Origin: Fimbriiglobus ruber
Lineage (GTDB): Bacteria > Planctomycetota > Planctomycetia > Gemmatales > Gemmataceae
Direction of reading: 5' to 3'
DNA length: 64,000 nucleotides
Assembly (NCBI RefSeq): GCF_002197845.1
Contig: NZ_NIDE01000002.1
Location: 868,001 to 932,000 of the forward strand
Position 1 is the first letter of the stretch, and every line of letters starts with the position of its first letter. The notes beneath the pieces are model-generated. The model was not told where the DNA came from. It was given only the letters and a program-made list of their open reading frames with translations, and made no database searches. A program made the translations under genes and the position numbers. Shown one piece after another: positions 18,288 through 27,371 of the stretch.

Positions 18288-19633
18288 TCCAGTCGTTACC
18301 CACCCGGCGGGCCGTCCTCCGCGCGGCCGGCGTATCTGTCGGACTTCCATTCCTCGAATCCTTCTGCCACGGGCATACCGCGGGCAAGACGCCCGGTCCA
18401 CCACTCCGTCTGGCGTTCGTCTACGCCCCGAACGGCAAACACATGGCCGACTGGACGCCGGCCACAGAAGGGGCGATACCCGACTTGCCCCCGACGCTCG
18501 CCCCCTTGGAGAAGGTCCGTGAGCATGTCACGGTGCTGTCGGGGCTGTGCCACCGGAACGCGACTCCGGGGGCTGACGGGCCGGGCGACCACGCCCGGGC
18601 GATGGCCACATTCCTGACCGGCGTGCGGCCGAAAAAGACGTCTGGGGCGGACGTCCGGAGCGGGGTGTCGGTCGACCAGATGGCTGCCGCGGCGATCGGG
18701 CGGGCGACCCGGTTCCCGTCCCTGGAGGTCGGGTGTGAAGGCGGGAAGCCGGCCGGCGCGTGCGACAACGGGTACAGCTGTGCGTACCAGACGAACCTGT
18801 CGTGGCGGGGCGAGTCCACGCCCGTGCCGAAGGAGGTCGATCCCCGGCTCGTGTTCGAGCGCCTCTTCGGAGACCGTCTCGGGTCGACCGCCGGCGCCTC
18901 ACAAGATAAGCGGGACAAACGGGACCGGGACCGCCGGAGCGTTCTGGATTTCGTCGCGGAAGATGCCCGCGAGTTGGGCGGCAAGCTCGGCGGCGCGGAC
19001 CGGCGGAAATTGGACGAATACCTGACGGGCGTCCGGGAAATCGAACGGCGAATCCAACACGCCCAGCCGACGGTCGCGGTCGGGGCCGAGAACCTCGTCC
19101 GCCCGACCGGCGTGCCGGAGAACTACCGGGACCACGCCCGGCTGCTCGCGGACCTGGTGGCCCTGGCATTCCAGGCCGACCTGACCCGGGTGGCGACCTT
19201 CGTCCTGGGCAACGACGGGAGTAACCGGAGCTACCGCGAGGTCGGCGTCTCCGAGGGACACCACGACGTCTCGCACCACGCCGGAGACCCAACCAAGCAC
19301 GACAAACTGCGGGCCATCAACCGGCTGCACGTGGCCCAGTTTGCCCACCTCGTCGAACGACTGAAGACGACCCCGGAAGGCGACAGCACGCTGCTCGATC
19401 GCTGTCTGCTCGTTTACGGCAGCGGGATTCGAGACGGAGACCGGCACGACCACGACGACCTACCGGTCTTGTTGGTCGGCGGTGGGAACAGGACGAGGAA
19501 GGGCGGGCTACACGTCCGCCACCCGGCCGGCACGCCGCTCTGCAACCTGTATCTCTCGCTGCTGGACCGCGTCGACGTTCGCGGCGACCGATTCGGCGAC
19601 AGCACCGCCAGGTTGGCCGGTTTACCTGGCTGA
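18284..19633 (+). CDS. DUF1552 domain-containing protein
   Basis: 449 aa from a GTG start that overlaps the upstream stop by 4 nt. Twin-Arg-like N-terminus 'TRRAVLRAAGVSVGLPFLES', then the DUF1552 landmarks 'FVYAPNGKHMADW', 'TFLTGVRPKK', 'SCAYQTNLSW', 'LDEYLTGVREIERRI' and 'EGHHDVSHHAGDPTKHDKL'. Distantly related to sulfatase/DUF1501-type exported proteins. Translational coupling with the DUF1592 gene implies they act together outside the cytoplasm. Confidence 0.92.
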
Positions 19634-19654
19634 GGGCGTCAGCCGGGGCGTCCG

Positions 19655-19912
19655 TCAGGCGTGGGGTTCGCTCCCGCGCGGCCGGGGCGCAAGCGCGGCC
19701 CCGAGAAAGCACAGGCCGCCGGCCACGGCGAATCCGCCCGCCGCGCCCCCGGCCGCCGGACTCGGGATCTTGACGGAGGCGGTGCCGCCGCCGGCCGCCA
19801 CCTGGGACTCGACGATCGACGGCGAGGTTCCAAGCAGTGCGGCCGCCACCCACGCCACGAGGCCCAGCACCGCAAGGAAAAGCTGCCCGGCCGAAACGAT
19901 TTCCCGGTTCAT
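19655..19912 (-). CDS. Small two-TM hypothetical protein
   Basis: 85 aa with two hydrophobic segments (about 9-27 and 55-74) separated by a Ser/Gly/Ala-rich loop. No family recognised. Downstream of, and possibly co-transcribed with, the secreted protein gene at 19967-20370. Confidence 0.55.
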   Translation of the reverse strand: MNREIVSAGQLFLAVLGLVAWVAAALLGTSPSIVESQVAAGGGTASVKIPSPAAGGAAGGFAVAGGLCFLGAALAPRPRGSEPHA

Positions 19913-19966
19913 GTGAGAGCCCCTCTTTCGTCGAACAAAAAGCCCACTGGAGTGGCGAATCCCTGG

Positions 19967-20370
19967 TTACTTGCCCTGCACGTCGGCTTGCGCCGCGGCG
20001 TTTCGCTCGTCGTACAGGATGAACTGCTCGTAGCAGAAGTCCGCCCGAAGGATGCGAATGCGGCTCCCATCGGCGAACGTCGCGGAGCCGGCGACGATCT
20101 TCCCGAACCCGCCGTTGCCGTCGGACAGCACGCCCTTCTCGACCTCGGTGAACTTCCGCCCGTCGAACGGCTTACTCAAGTAATACCCGTCGGCGCCTTT
20201 CGTAATGGTGAGCTGCTCTTGTTCGGCTTTTCCGACGAAAAACAGCGTGCCCTTGATGTACGTCCCCGCCCACGGGTCGGTCGGTTTCGGAGCCGGCTCG
20301 GCCGAATGCCCAGCCCCGAGAAGGGCCGAGCCGCCGCGAACACGAGGGCGGACAGAAACATCGGTCGCAT
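19967..20370 (-). pseudogene. Secreted hypothetical protein with apparent frameshift in the signal peptide
   Basis: From ATG at 20370 (AGGA 8 nt upstream) the frame gives a signal-peptide start (MRPMFLSALVFAAA) and then runs into nonsense-like sequence. The mature protein ('AEPAPKPTDPWAGTYIKGTL' to 'LYDERNAAAQADVQGK') is in another frame with no start of its own. A single-base change around 20325-20340 would join them. Either a recent null mutation or a sequencing error. The ~110-residue mature domain is not recognised. Confidence 0.6.
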
Positions 20371-20532
20371 GTGATGGTTCCTGCCAGGCGAGGGGCGATT
20401 GGTTAAGCGGACACGACAACACGCTCGGACATCTACCAGATAAGGCCGCCCGTGACAAGACGACTGCCGGGGTTCGGACTCGCGAAATGCCGGCACACAT
20501 CCGCCCTCACGTATCGGGGTAGCGGTCCCGAG

Positions 20533-20991
20533 TTAGGCGCTCCGGGACTGTTTCGCCTCGCGTTCCAGGAGTCCCCGCTCGAAGTCCGGGTCGGGGGTCA
20601 GGAACTGGGTCAGCGGCCGGCCCTGCCGGACAATCGCGAACCCTTCGGTCCCGTCAACGCCAGTGAACCGCCAGACTTCGTCGCCGGGCTGTCGGTAGGC
20701 CAAGAACTCGGCCCACCATTGGCCGAACAGGGTGACCCGTTCGAACCGCGCGGTGAGCGCCGGCAACTCCTCGGCCGACACGGCGGCCCGTAGCAACTCG
20801 GGCGGCGGAACCAGGGCCCGCCACGCCGGCGATTCGCCCCGGGCGACCCGCCGCCTCAGGTCGGTGTCGCAGGCGGAACACCGCCCTCCCAATATCGTGC
20901 CGCCCACCCCGTCGTATTCCGACCAGTGCATGAGCCCCCGCACTTCGGCAACTGTGCCGCCGCACAGTGGGCAGAGTTCGTCCGGCGTCAT
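20533..20991 (-). CDS. Zinc-ribbon hypothetical protein
   Basis: 152 aa. Two CxxC pairs near the N-terminus (CPLC at about 7-10 and CSAC at about 38-41) would bind zinc. The rest, with 'FERVTLFGQWWAEFLAYRQP', is not recognised. Start 20991 chosen for GGAGAAACCC upstream. First (lowest coordinate) of the long minus-strand run of small genes. Confidence 0.65.
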   Translation of the reverse strand: MTPDELCPLCGGTVAEVRGLMHWSEYDGVGGTILGGRCSACDTDLRRRVARGESPAWRALVPPPELLRAAVSAEELPALTARFERVTLFGQWWAEFLAYRQPGDEVWRFTGVDGTEGFAIVRQGRPLTQFLTPDPDFERGLLEREAKQSRSA

Positions 20992-21161
20992 GGGTTTCTC
21001 CGGTGGCGGCGGCCCCAGCCCGTACCGCACGGGGAGTGGTCGTGGCTGTCGGCAACATATTTCGCTCGGAGCCAGCCGAACAGTCTCATTCGCGTTCGCT
21101 CCCACCTTGGGTTCTCGCCTTGTGACGGCGAAGTACCGGCGCCGGATGCTTCGGAAACGAC

Positions 21162-21632
21162 TCACTCCCACTCGTCTTCTGACTCGCCCGATTCAACGTC
21201 TTGGCTGTCCCCTTGCCGGTGCCCGAAGAACACGCGGGGCACTTCGTACGGCAGTGACAAACCGGGCGGCCACGGTTGCTCGGATAACTCCAGCGTCCAA
21301 TGGAACCGGTAAGTGAGACCGACGATATCGTCCTCGCCCGACACCATCCCGGGGCTGAGGGTGTATCGCAGCTCTCTGACCGCGTCGGCCCCGGGCGAAA
21401 ATTCCTTGAACCGATGGCCGTCGGCCGGCGTCTCCAGGTAGTCCAACCGCAACACCCCGGCCGACGGCACTTCCCAACGGCACAGAATGTTCGCGTAGAT
21501 CGTCTGGCCGTAGGCGTAGACCAGCCGCCCGGAGCCGTTCGCGTGCAGTATGAGGAACCGCGTGCTGGAGTAGCTCCAAGGCGTCGCCGCCCAGACACCG
21601 CGCCCACCGTGAATCACCTCTGCGTCGCTCAC
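21162..21632 (-). CDS. Hypothetical protein
   Basis: 156 aa from a GTG start preceded by GGAGAGG; an ATG at 21746 would extend it into the preceding gene and is less likely. Rich in aromatic beta-strand-like segments ('WAATPWSYSSTRFLILHANG', 'LVYAYGQTIYANI', 'LTYRFHWTLEL') with an acidic tail. No family recognised. No signal peptide from this start. Confidence 0.55.
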   Translation of the reverse strand: MSDAEVIHGGRGVWAATPWSYSSTRFLILHANGSGRLVYAYGQTIYANILCRWEVPSAGVLRLDYLETPADGHRFKEFSPGADAVRELRYTLSPGMVSGEDDIVGLTYRFHWTLELSEQPWPPGLSLPYEVPRVFFGHRQGDSQDVESGESEDEWE

Positions 21633-21705
21633 CCGTGTGCCCTCTCCGGCTGAATGATGAAGCCAGCAGTCCGGTTCCGCGGTCCTGACGTTCGATGCTT
21701 GAATG

Positions 21706-22092
21706 TCACGTGCTTTTGCTTTCGTTGCCTTCTCCCGCGGGGGCAATAACGATCATGCGAATCGCTTTCGCGCGGACGAGAAACCGTCTTTTCTCCGGGT
21801 CTTCCAGAATCACCATGCCGTTGAGGTCGTAAGGGAGATGGGTTTTGAGGCTTTCGGTATTTGTAAACCCGATGAAGCGGACCCGCTCGAATGTCTCCGA
21901 GCCGGACATGTGGACTGTCGCCCACGTGTCCTTCTTCAAAACGCCGCGGACGGCCATGCTTTCCGGCTTCGCCCCGCGATTCCCGATCCAACTCAACGCC
22001 GTGAAGAAGAGGGCGAGCGCCATGATGCCGAGCGCGGCGCAGAGAATGCCGACGCCAAACGTGCTGAATGTCTCGATGGCGGTGTGACTCAT
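21706..22092 (-). CDS. Membrane-anchored hypothetical protein
   Basis: 128 aa: one N-terminal membrane segment (about 14-36) and a ~90-residue soluble domain with 'VRFIGFTNTESLKTHLPYDL' and 'FLVRAKAIRMIVIAPAG'. No family recognised. In the minus-strand small-gene run. Confidence 0.6.
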   Translation of the reverse strand: MSHTAIETFSTFGVGILCAALGIMALALFFTALSWIGNRGAKPESMAVRGVLKKDTWATVHMSGSETFERVRFIGFTNTESLKTHLPYDLNGMVILEDPEKRRFLVRAKAIRMIVIAPAGEGNESKST

Positions 22093-22215
22093 AAGCTTTT
22101 CCCAATTCGTTGTGTCGATGCGGTCTCCCTCCCTCGCGCGACTCGGTTCGGCGGCATCTCAGTCCGGGCGGCGACAGATGCGGCCGATGACCCGGTCCGC
22201 GATTGTGCGACTCGG

Positions 22216-23145
22216 CTACTCCATGTTTGCGATCCTCAACCGCTGCCATTCCTCCGGCTTACCCGAGCCGAGATCGAATTGCATCTCGACGGCGAAGGTG
22301 ACGCGGGTCACCCCGCCCCGCCTCGCTAAGGTGATGAATCGCGGCGGAGCGCTCGCCCGTGGCGGCCCGGCGTCTGGGGTGAAACAGGGGTTCGCGAGAC
22401 CGGACGCCGCTAGTTCGACGTATCCGAAGCGTTCCTCGCGCCGCACAACGCCCTGCCGGACCCGACTCAAGTCGAGGTATTGAACTTTCCACGAGCCGTC
22501 ATCGCCCCAGTGACAGCCCCAAACAAATCCGAAGTCGCCAGTGGGCCACTCCTGGTCGGCGTCCCAGTACTCGCTCCCGGGGATGACCGAGCCGTCGTGT
22601 AGATCCCACCAATCCGGCACGTAGAAGCCGGCCGGGCAAAACCCGCCCCCGCCCGCGTCGATCTCCTCGGCTATTACGCTACCTGTCCCGAGGTCCAACA
22701 CCGCCGTCCTCGTGTAGTCGCGGGACACCAGCGCGAACTCCTTGCCCCCCTGACGGAACGGCTCGAACGTTTGCAGCAGAGAGTAGTTTCGCTCGTATTC
22801 GCAGACCTTTTCCGGTCCGCCCGGTGAATCGGTCCGCCGAAATACTTCCACGATGGTCGAGGCCCACGCGCCCGGTTGGTTCGCCTTCGGTGTGTCTTTG
22901 ACGGTGTATTTGTCCCGCGGCTTCGGGCGCAAGGGGATCTCGAAGTCGGTTTCGACGACCACCTTTCGGATGACGAACCCGCGGTTGTGATACTGCTCCG
23001 CCCAGTTGTGCCCGTTCATTTCCCGAGCACGCAGCTTCGCGATCTCCGCTTCTGTCTCGGCGATGGAACGAAAGGCCCCGAAGTAGTAGTCCTTCTCGCG
23101 GCCGTCGTGGCGGGCGTAAATGCGGTAGACAACATCGTCGCGCAT
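22216..23145 (-). CDS. Hypothetical protein, cytosolic
   Basis: 309 aa without signal peptide or membrane segments. N-terminal ~60 residues ('DVVYRIYARHDGREKDYYFG', 'RSIAETEAEIAKLRAREM') form a separate alpha/beta segment; the remainder is beta-rich with many aromatics ('GFYVPDWWDLHDGS', 'GFVWGCHWGDDGSW'). It reads like a substrate- or partner-binding protein, but no family was recognised. Start supported by CACCGGAGGCGCG upstream, a ribosome-site context that recurs before other genes of this run. Confidence 0.6.
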   Translation of the reverse strand: MRDDVVYRIYARHDGREKDYYFGAFRSIAETEAEIAKLRAREMNGHNWAEQYHNRGFVIRKVVVETDFEIPLRPKPRDKYTVKDTPKANQPGAWASTIVEVFRRTDSPGGPEKVCEYERNYSLLQTFEPFRQGGKEFALVSRDYTRTAVLDLGTGSVIAEEIDAGGGGFCPAGFYVPDWWDLHDGSVIPGSEYWDADQEWPTGDFGFVWGCHWGDDGSWKVQYLDLSRVRQGVVRREERFGYVELAASGLANPCFTPDAGPPRASAPPRFITLARRGGVTRVTFAVEMQFDLGSGKPEEWQRLRIANME

Positions 23146-23224
23146 ACGACGCGCCTCCGGTGAACTTAACGGCCTAGATCAGCCGATGGCGCAACGCTTG
23201 TCAGCGGGACAGCCCGGAAACGAA

Positions 23225-23716
23225 TCACGCCGCGCCGTCTGCGGGGCCCGGCGGCCAAAACTGACGGCCGTTGTCCGGGTGCGCTACGCGGATCTGGAAT
23301 CTGGCATCGCGCACAAGTGACCCCAAGGCTTCCGTGACCTCCGGTCGCGCGATCGCCTCCGCGCAGGCTCGTAGAAACGTATCCACCGTCGCCAGCCGGC
23401 TGCCTTCATTATCGGCGGCTTGATAGGCCTCCGCCATCTGGCGGCCCAACTCACTCTCCGGATCCCACGACGACAGCCCGGCGGAGAAGTTGTAGTGGTG
23501 CCAGGCGGCTAACTCTCCCGGCTCCTGCAAGGCCGGGTCCGTGTCCAACTCGTCGGCGGTCAGGAGCGACAGCTCGACCGATCCGTGCCAGGGGAAGCAG
23601 CCGACATCGAAGGCGACGACGGGCTTACCCCGGAGCCGCCACGCGCTGTACTCCCGCAAGGCCGCGGCGACCGCTACGGCCAACCGAGGGATCCAGTCCT
23701 CCGGCACCACGCCCAT
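23225..23716 (-). CDS. Hypothetical protein
   Basis: 163 aa. Contains 'GKPVVAFDVGCFPWHGSVEL' and 'WHHYNFSAGLSSWDPESELG', with a helical C-terminal half. No family recognised; no signal peptide. Ends in Asp-Gly-Ala-Ala with the stop embedded in the shared GGCGTGATTCG junction. GGCGGAGGCGTGG upstream of ATG. Confidence 0.6.
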   Translation of the reverse strand: MGVVPEDWIPRLAVAVAAALREYSAWRLRGKPVVAFDVGCFPWHGSVELSLLTADELDTDPALQEPGELAAWHHYNFSAGLSSWDPESELGRQMAEAYQAADNEGSRLATVDTFLRACAEAIARPEVTEALGSLVRDARFQIRVAHPDNGRQFWPPGPADGAA

Positions 23717-23783
23717 CTGCACCACGCCTCCGCCGTCGACCGATGAAACTCCGCGCCCACGAACCGGAAGCCCCCGAACTGAT

Positions 23784-24173
23784 TCACGCCCCGGCGTCGG
23801 CTGCCGCGCGGGGTTCAGCTCGACGGCGCTCGACGGCCCGTAGCAAGTACCGCTCACCGGCCGCGGCGGCCGCATCTAGTACCGCCTGTGGACACTCGGA
23901 GAGGTATACGATCGCAGACATGATTGACCCGCCCATGCCCGGGTCGGCATCGGTCGCGCCCAATTCGTACAGTGCGGCTGCGAGGTCGGCGGATAGTGGC
24001 CGGCGGGCGGCAAGGAACTCCTGGAATGCCCACCACCGATAGTGCTCAGTGTTGGTATCGTCGCCCTTGTCCCATTCGGCCCGAGCCTTCTCCATGAACG
24101 CCTGATCCACGACCCCGAGGTCGAACCACGCCGGGGTGAACCCGAGCCGTTCTCCGAAGTCTGGTGCCGCCAT
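23784..24173 (-). CDS. Hypothetical protein, possible immunity-like
   Basis: 129 aa, mostly helical. 'HYRWWAFQEFLAARRPLSAD', 'ALYELGATDADPGMGGSIM' and 'YLSECPQAVLDAAAAAG' suggest two or three short helical repeats. Size and context, in a run that includes a SUKH-type protein, are compatible with an immunity protein, but I recognise no named family. Stop lies in the shared 3' junction sequence (GGGGCGTGA variant). Confidence 0.5.
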   Translation of the reverse strand: MAAPDFGERLGFTPAWFDLGVVDQAFMEKARAEWDKGDDTNTEHYRWWAFQEFLAARRPLSADLAAALYELGATDADPGMGGSIMSAIVYLSECPQAVLDAAAAAGERYLLRAVERRRAEPRAAADAGA

Positions 24174-24248
24174 CCGAACGCCCTCCGTCGCCGAATTAAA
24201 AGCTCACCGGCCTGCCCACGCGACGAGCGATGAATCTCCGAAAGCAAA

Positions 24249-24968
24249 TCACGCTCTACCGCCCGGTGTGGCGGCGGCCTGTGCCGTCCGCGCGCGGGGG
24301 CCGTACCAGTAATCCAGCCCCGCGCGCCGGCCGAGTGCCAGGCGAACGCCGACGCGCAACAAACTCAGCGCGGAGTTCGCCCGGAGCTTGCGGCCCGACG
24401 TGATCACGAATTCCCGGAGGATGACGAACCGGCCTTGTCGCTTGAGCCGTCGACCGAACGCCACCTCTTCCGACCAGAAAAGCGTCTCGTCGAACCCGCC
24501 CGCCGCCGAGTACGCTTGTCTCGTGCAGAACAAGAAACAGCCCGGTGCCAGTTTGAACAGCGGGAGGATTACCGGCAACACCATCCGCTCCAGGATCGTG
24601 GCGTACAACGGCACCGGTCCGTCGAACCGGGCCGCGGAACCACCGCCGACCGCGCCGCCCCGCAACGAGCGGACGGCGGCGCGAACCGCCCGCGCCGTCA
24701 CCATCGTGTCCGCGTCGACGAAAAAGAGCAGGTCGCCGGCCGCCACGCGGGCACCGGCGTTGCGCGTCGCCGCGATCTGACGGAAGGTGGCGGCGACGAC
24801 CCGGGCGCCGTGCTCGCGCGCGATCGCACCGGTGCGGTCGGTCGAGCTGTCGTCTACGACGATGACCTCGTAGGCCTCGCCTGCCGCGCGTGCGGACTCG
24901 TGTACCGCCGCGAGCGTGCGGCCGATCAGATCGGCTTCGTTGTGCGCCGGGATCACGAACGAAATCAT
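24249..24968 (-). CDS. Family 2 glycosyltransferase
   Basis: 239 aa. N-terminus 'MISFVIPAHNEADLIGRTL', 'YEVIVVDDSSTDRTGAIARE' and the DxD-type metal site in 'DLLFFVDADTMVT' define a GT-A fold family 2 enzyme. An internal 'GGFDETLFWSEEVAFGRRLK' is the usual acceptor-side ED motif. It probably transfers a sugar from a nucleotide-sugar donor at the cytosolic membrane face; no membrane anchor visible. ATG at 24968 follows GGGGAGGG. Sits among small unrelated genes and shares their 3' junction sequence. Confidence 0.88.
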   Translation of the reverse strand: MISFVIPAHNEADLIGRTLAAVHESARAAGEAYEVIVVDDSSTDRTGAIAREHGARVVAATFRQIAATRNAGARVAAGDLLFFVDADTMVTARAVRAAVRSLRGGAVGGGSAARFDGPVPLYATILERMVLPVILPLFKLAPGCFLFCTRQAYSAAGGFDETLFWSEEVAFGRRLKRQGRFVILREFVITSGRKLRANSALSLLRVGVRLALGRRAGLDYWYGPRARTAQAAATPGGRA

Positions 24969-25012
24969 CCCACGGCCCTCCCCGCCGCCGGCCGACAAAG
25001 CTCCGAAGCGAA

Positions 25013-25519
25013 TCACGGTCCGCCGGCTCCGGCGGCGTTCGGTTTGGCCCGCTGTTTGTGGAGTAAGATTGGTATGACCAGTTTTGTTTCCCCCGGACCA
25101 ACCCGCCGCACCTGTCGCCACGACTCCGTCAGGAAGGCCCACTCTGTTAGCTCATAGCCCACCGCTCCCGCCCGATAACACCAGTGTGGCAGATGTACCA
25201 CGTAAGTGTTCGTGAAGTATAAGCCACTCTGGGCACCGGAGCACGTGGTCCACGGACACTCCCGGCGAGCGATCCCACTGGTATCGTTGACGAGTAGGAA
25301 TTCGCGTTCGGCATCCTCCGTGTTGGGGTGGTCGTTCGACTGGATCTCGATTTCCGCTCCTCGCACGGGCTCGCCGGAAACGGCATCGGTTACTACGAAC
25401 GTAACGTCCAAGTCGGTATGACCCACCCAGTAGAACATGTACGAGCGGTCGCAACCGATTACCAGCAGCGCAATCACGGCCGCGGCGATCAGGAGCCTCT
25501 TCCGCCAAGGTCGTGCCAT
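25013..25519 (-). CDS. Lipoprotein, carboxypeptidase-regulatory-like
   Basis: 168 aa. Signal peptide with lipobox VIGC (Cys at about 23). The following 'LDVTFVVTDAVSGEPVRGAE' is a transthyretin-like strand pattern. GGAGGT 5 nt before ATG. Probably anchored on the outside of the cytoplasmic or outer membrane. Ends '...GAGGP' with the stop in a variant of the shared junction. Confidence 0.7.
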   Translation of the reverse strand: MARPWRKRLLIAAAVIALLVIGCDRSYMFYWVGHTDLDVTFVVTDAVSGEPVRGAEIEIQSNDHPNTEDAEREFLLVNDTSGIARRECPWTTCSGAQSGLYFTNTYVVHLPHWCYRAGAVGYELTEWAFLTESWRQVRRVGPGETKLVIPILLHKQRAKPNAAGAGGP

Positions 25520-25562
25520 TCGTACCTCCGGGTCGAACGTCAGAGCGCCACACCTCACGGAC

Positions 25563-26081
25563 TCATGGCGGCGCGAGCCAGCGGTCCAACAGAGGTTTCA
25601 CGTCGGCCAACGTCGGGTCCTGTTTCGTGCGGAGGTTCTCGTCCGGACCCACGTAGCTGACGTTTAGGCTGTTTAGTCGGTAGTGAGCCACGCGCGACGT
25701 CTCGTAGTTGAGCGTGATGTGCTCGGTCCGCGTGCCGTCGGCGTCCGTGTACTGCCGTGGTCCGTCGACGGTCGCCTGCTCGTGAATCCACTTCAGTTGC
25801 CCGTTTTGACGGCGGAACGCGATCGTCCGGCTCCGGCCGGTGTTGTAAATGTGCAGCATCGCGTCGTAAGCCGACCCGTTCGACCGCTCGACCTCGACCT
25901 TGGCCGTCGCGGGTAGCGGCGGGAGCCCGAGCGGACCGCGGTCGATCGTGTGCATGTCGCCGAACTCCGCGAGCCGCGGGTCCGTGAGGGCGATGGCCGG
26001 ATACGACCCCGGGGCACCGCAGCCGGTCAGCACGGCACACGCCGCGAGTACGACGACCGACGCGCAATGACGCATCAACAT
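25563..26081 (-). CDS. Lipoprotein of unknown function
   Basis: 172 aa. Lipobox LTGC after a short hydrophobic stretch ('VVVLAACAVLTGCGAPG'). The body includes 'DAMLHIYNTGRSRTIAFRRQ' and 'EQATVDGPRQYTDADGTRTE', beta-rich and unassigned. ATG at 26081 follows CACGGAGGCGCG, the same ribosome-site context used elsewhere in this run. Confidence 0.65.
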   Translation of the reverse strand: MLMRHCASVVVLAACAVLTGCGAPGSYPAIALTDPRLAEFGDMHTIDRGPLGLPPLPATAKVEVERSNGSAYDAMLHIYNTGRSRTIAFRRQNGQLKWIHEQATVDGPRQYTDADGTRTEHITLNYETSRVAHYRLNSLNVSYVGPDENLRTKQDPTLADVKPLLDRWLAPP

Positions 26082-26288
26082 CTGGTCGCGCCTCCGTGGC
26101 TGAAGGGTGTTACTCGGCGGCAGCCAGCCGTCAGTGAATTTGCAGTCTCTGGAGCGATTCACGCCCCGCCGTCTGGTGCGACGCCGGGTTCGGCCAACCT
26201 TGGTACTTACCAGCCCACAGAATCTCCGCGATCTCAGACTTTCTGGCGACCTCGGCCGCCGTCTGTTGCGGCGGATCGTTCGGGCGCG

Positions 26289-26843
26289 TTAGCCGCTTGT
26301 AGGACGGAACGACCGCTCGAATGGTCCGGCCGGAAACACGCCGACCGAAAGCTGGCCAGTCAACCACAACCGGACAAAGCCTGCGGCCGTCCTCTGGAAA
26401 ACTTCAAATCGGAAGCCCCGCCCTTCCTGGACCACGACTGGCCAGTGATCCGCCGGCCCGTGTGTGTACCAATACAGTGTGTTGCCGTTATCCGTAACTG
26501 CCCACGGGAACAATCCCGACGTGTCCGGATATAGTGAAAATGGAACGCCTTGGTCTCGCCACATACCGCTCGACCGTTCTGCTTCAAGAATAGCCTTAGC
26601 CCGTTTGAGGAAATTGCCGTACTCGCTTACCGCAAAGGGAGTAAGGGGATACAGGAAATCGCCGAAACTTCCGGACCCATAACTATCAATTAGACACTTG
26701 TAATCACTTGGCAAACGTATGCCAAGTTCGCGCTCCACGCGAGTCCATTCGGCAGCCGGACCGATCTCGGCTGTGGTCGCAGGAAACGGAACGATCAATT
26801 CCAGTGCCGCAACATCACGGTGTAAGAGCGGCTTGCGTGGCAT
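26289..26843 (-). CDS. SUKH/SMI1-KNR4 family protein
   Basis: 184 aa. The SUKH pattern is recognisable: 'WTRVERELGIRLPSDYKCLI' then 'SYGSGSFGDFLYPLTPF', and further on 'FPWAVTDNGNTLYWYTHG' and 'WPVVVQEGRG'. SUKH proteins are the commonest immunity proteins against contact-dependent or polymorphic nuclease toxins. None of its neighbours is a recognisable toxin. Between its stop and 26163 a frame continues that reads partly like protein and ends in the shared junction motif, suggesting a rearranged end. Confidence 0.8.
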   Translation of the reverse strand: MPRKPLLHRDVAALELIVPFPATTAEIGPAAEWTRVERELGIRLPSDYKCLIDSYGSGSFGDFLYPLTPFAVSEYGNFLKRAKAILEAERSSGMWRDQGVPFSLYPDTSGLFPWAVTDNGNTLYWYTHGPADHWPVVVQEGRGFRFEVFQRTAAGFVRLWLTGQLSVGVFPAGPFERSFRPTSG

Positions 26844-26904
26844 GTTCCTTCGCCTTATCCTTGGGGGCGAACGCCCCGGTCCGATCACTCAGTCACCCGG
26901 CCGC

Positions 26905-27306
26905 TTATTCCTCACCGAGGGCCTCCCGTAGCAGGCGGACATCCTCGGGCGTCAGCCGTTGGATGATCTGTTCCCACTCCCCATCCCGACCGGTCTGGTG
27001 ATTCAGTACGCAGGTGCCGTCGCGCAGCAGGTTGAGGGTAAACCCGCTGCCCACCACCCGCGTGCCCGGGGCGTATGTGGTGTACGACGTCGACCACCCC
27101 GTGCCGTGCGCCGCGAGCCAGTCGGCGAGGGCTCGCTCCCGGTCCGTGCCTGGCTCGATCGGCCGCGTGGTGCTGGGCCGACCCGACGCGTAGACTTCGA
27201 CCCGGTACGGCCCACCGAGCACGGCCGTGTTGACGGCCGGCCCCTTGGAGCTACACCCCGGGACTATGGTCGCAACGACCGCAAGAGGAAGTAACGCACC
27301 TCGCAT
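26905..27306 (-). CDS. Small lipoprotein of unknown function
   Basis: 133 aa. Signal peptide with lipobox 'VPGC' (Cys18). The mature part contains 'GPYRVEVYASGRPSTTRPIE' and a C-terminal helix 'RLTPEDVRLLREALGEE'. AAGGAG 9 nt before ATG. Its start follows the shared junction element of the upstream gene. Confidence 0.65.
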   Translation of the reverse strand: MRGALLPLAVVATIVPGCSSKGPAVNTAVLGGPYRVEVYASGRPSTTRPIEPGTDRERALADWLAAHGTGWSTSYTTYAPGTRVVGSGFTLNLLRDGTCVLNHQTGRDGEWEQIIQRLTPEDVRLLREALGEE

Positions 27307-27371
27307 CGGACGTACTCCTTTGCCGAACGATAACAACTTCACAGTGGCGACTTCGACATCCCAGGAACGAA

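Noticed and set aside
26131-26367. A 78-aa minus-strand gene overlapping the SUKH gene end
   Set aside because: Partly protein-like but it reads through the shared junction sequence in the wrong frame and has no start context; treated as a rearranged gene end.
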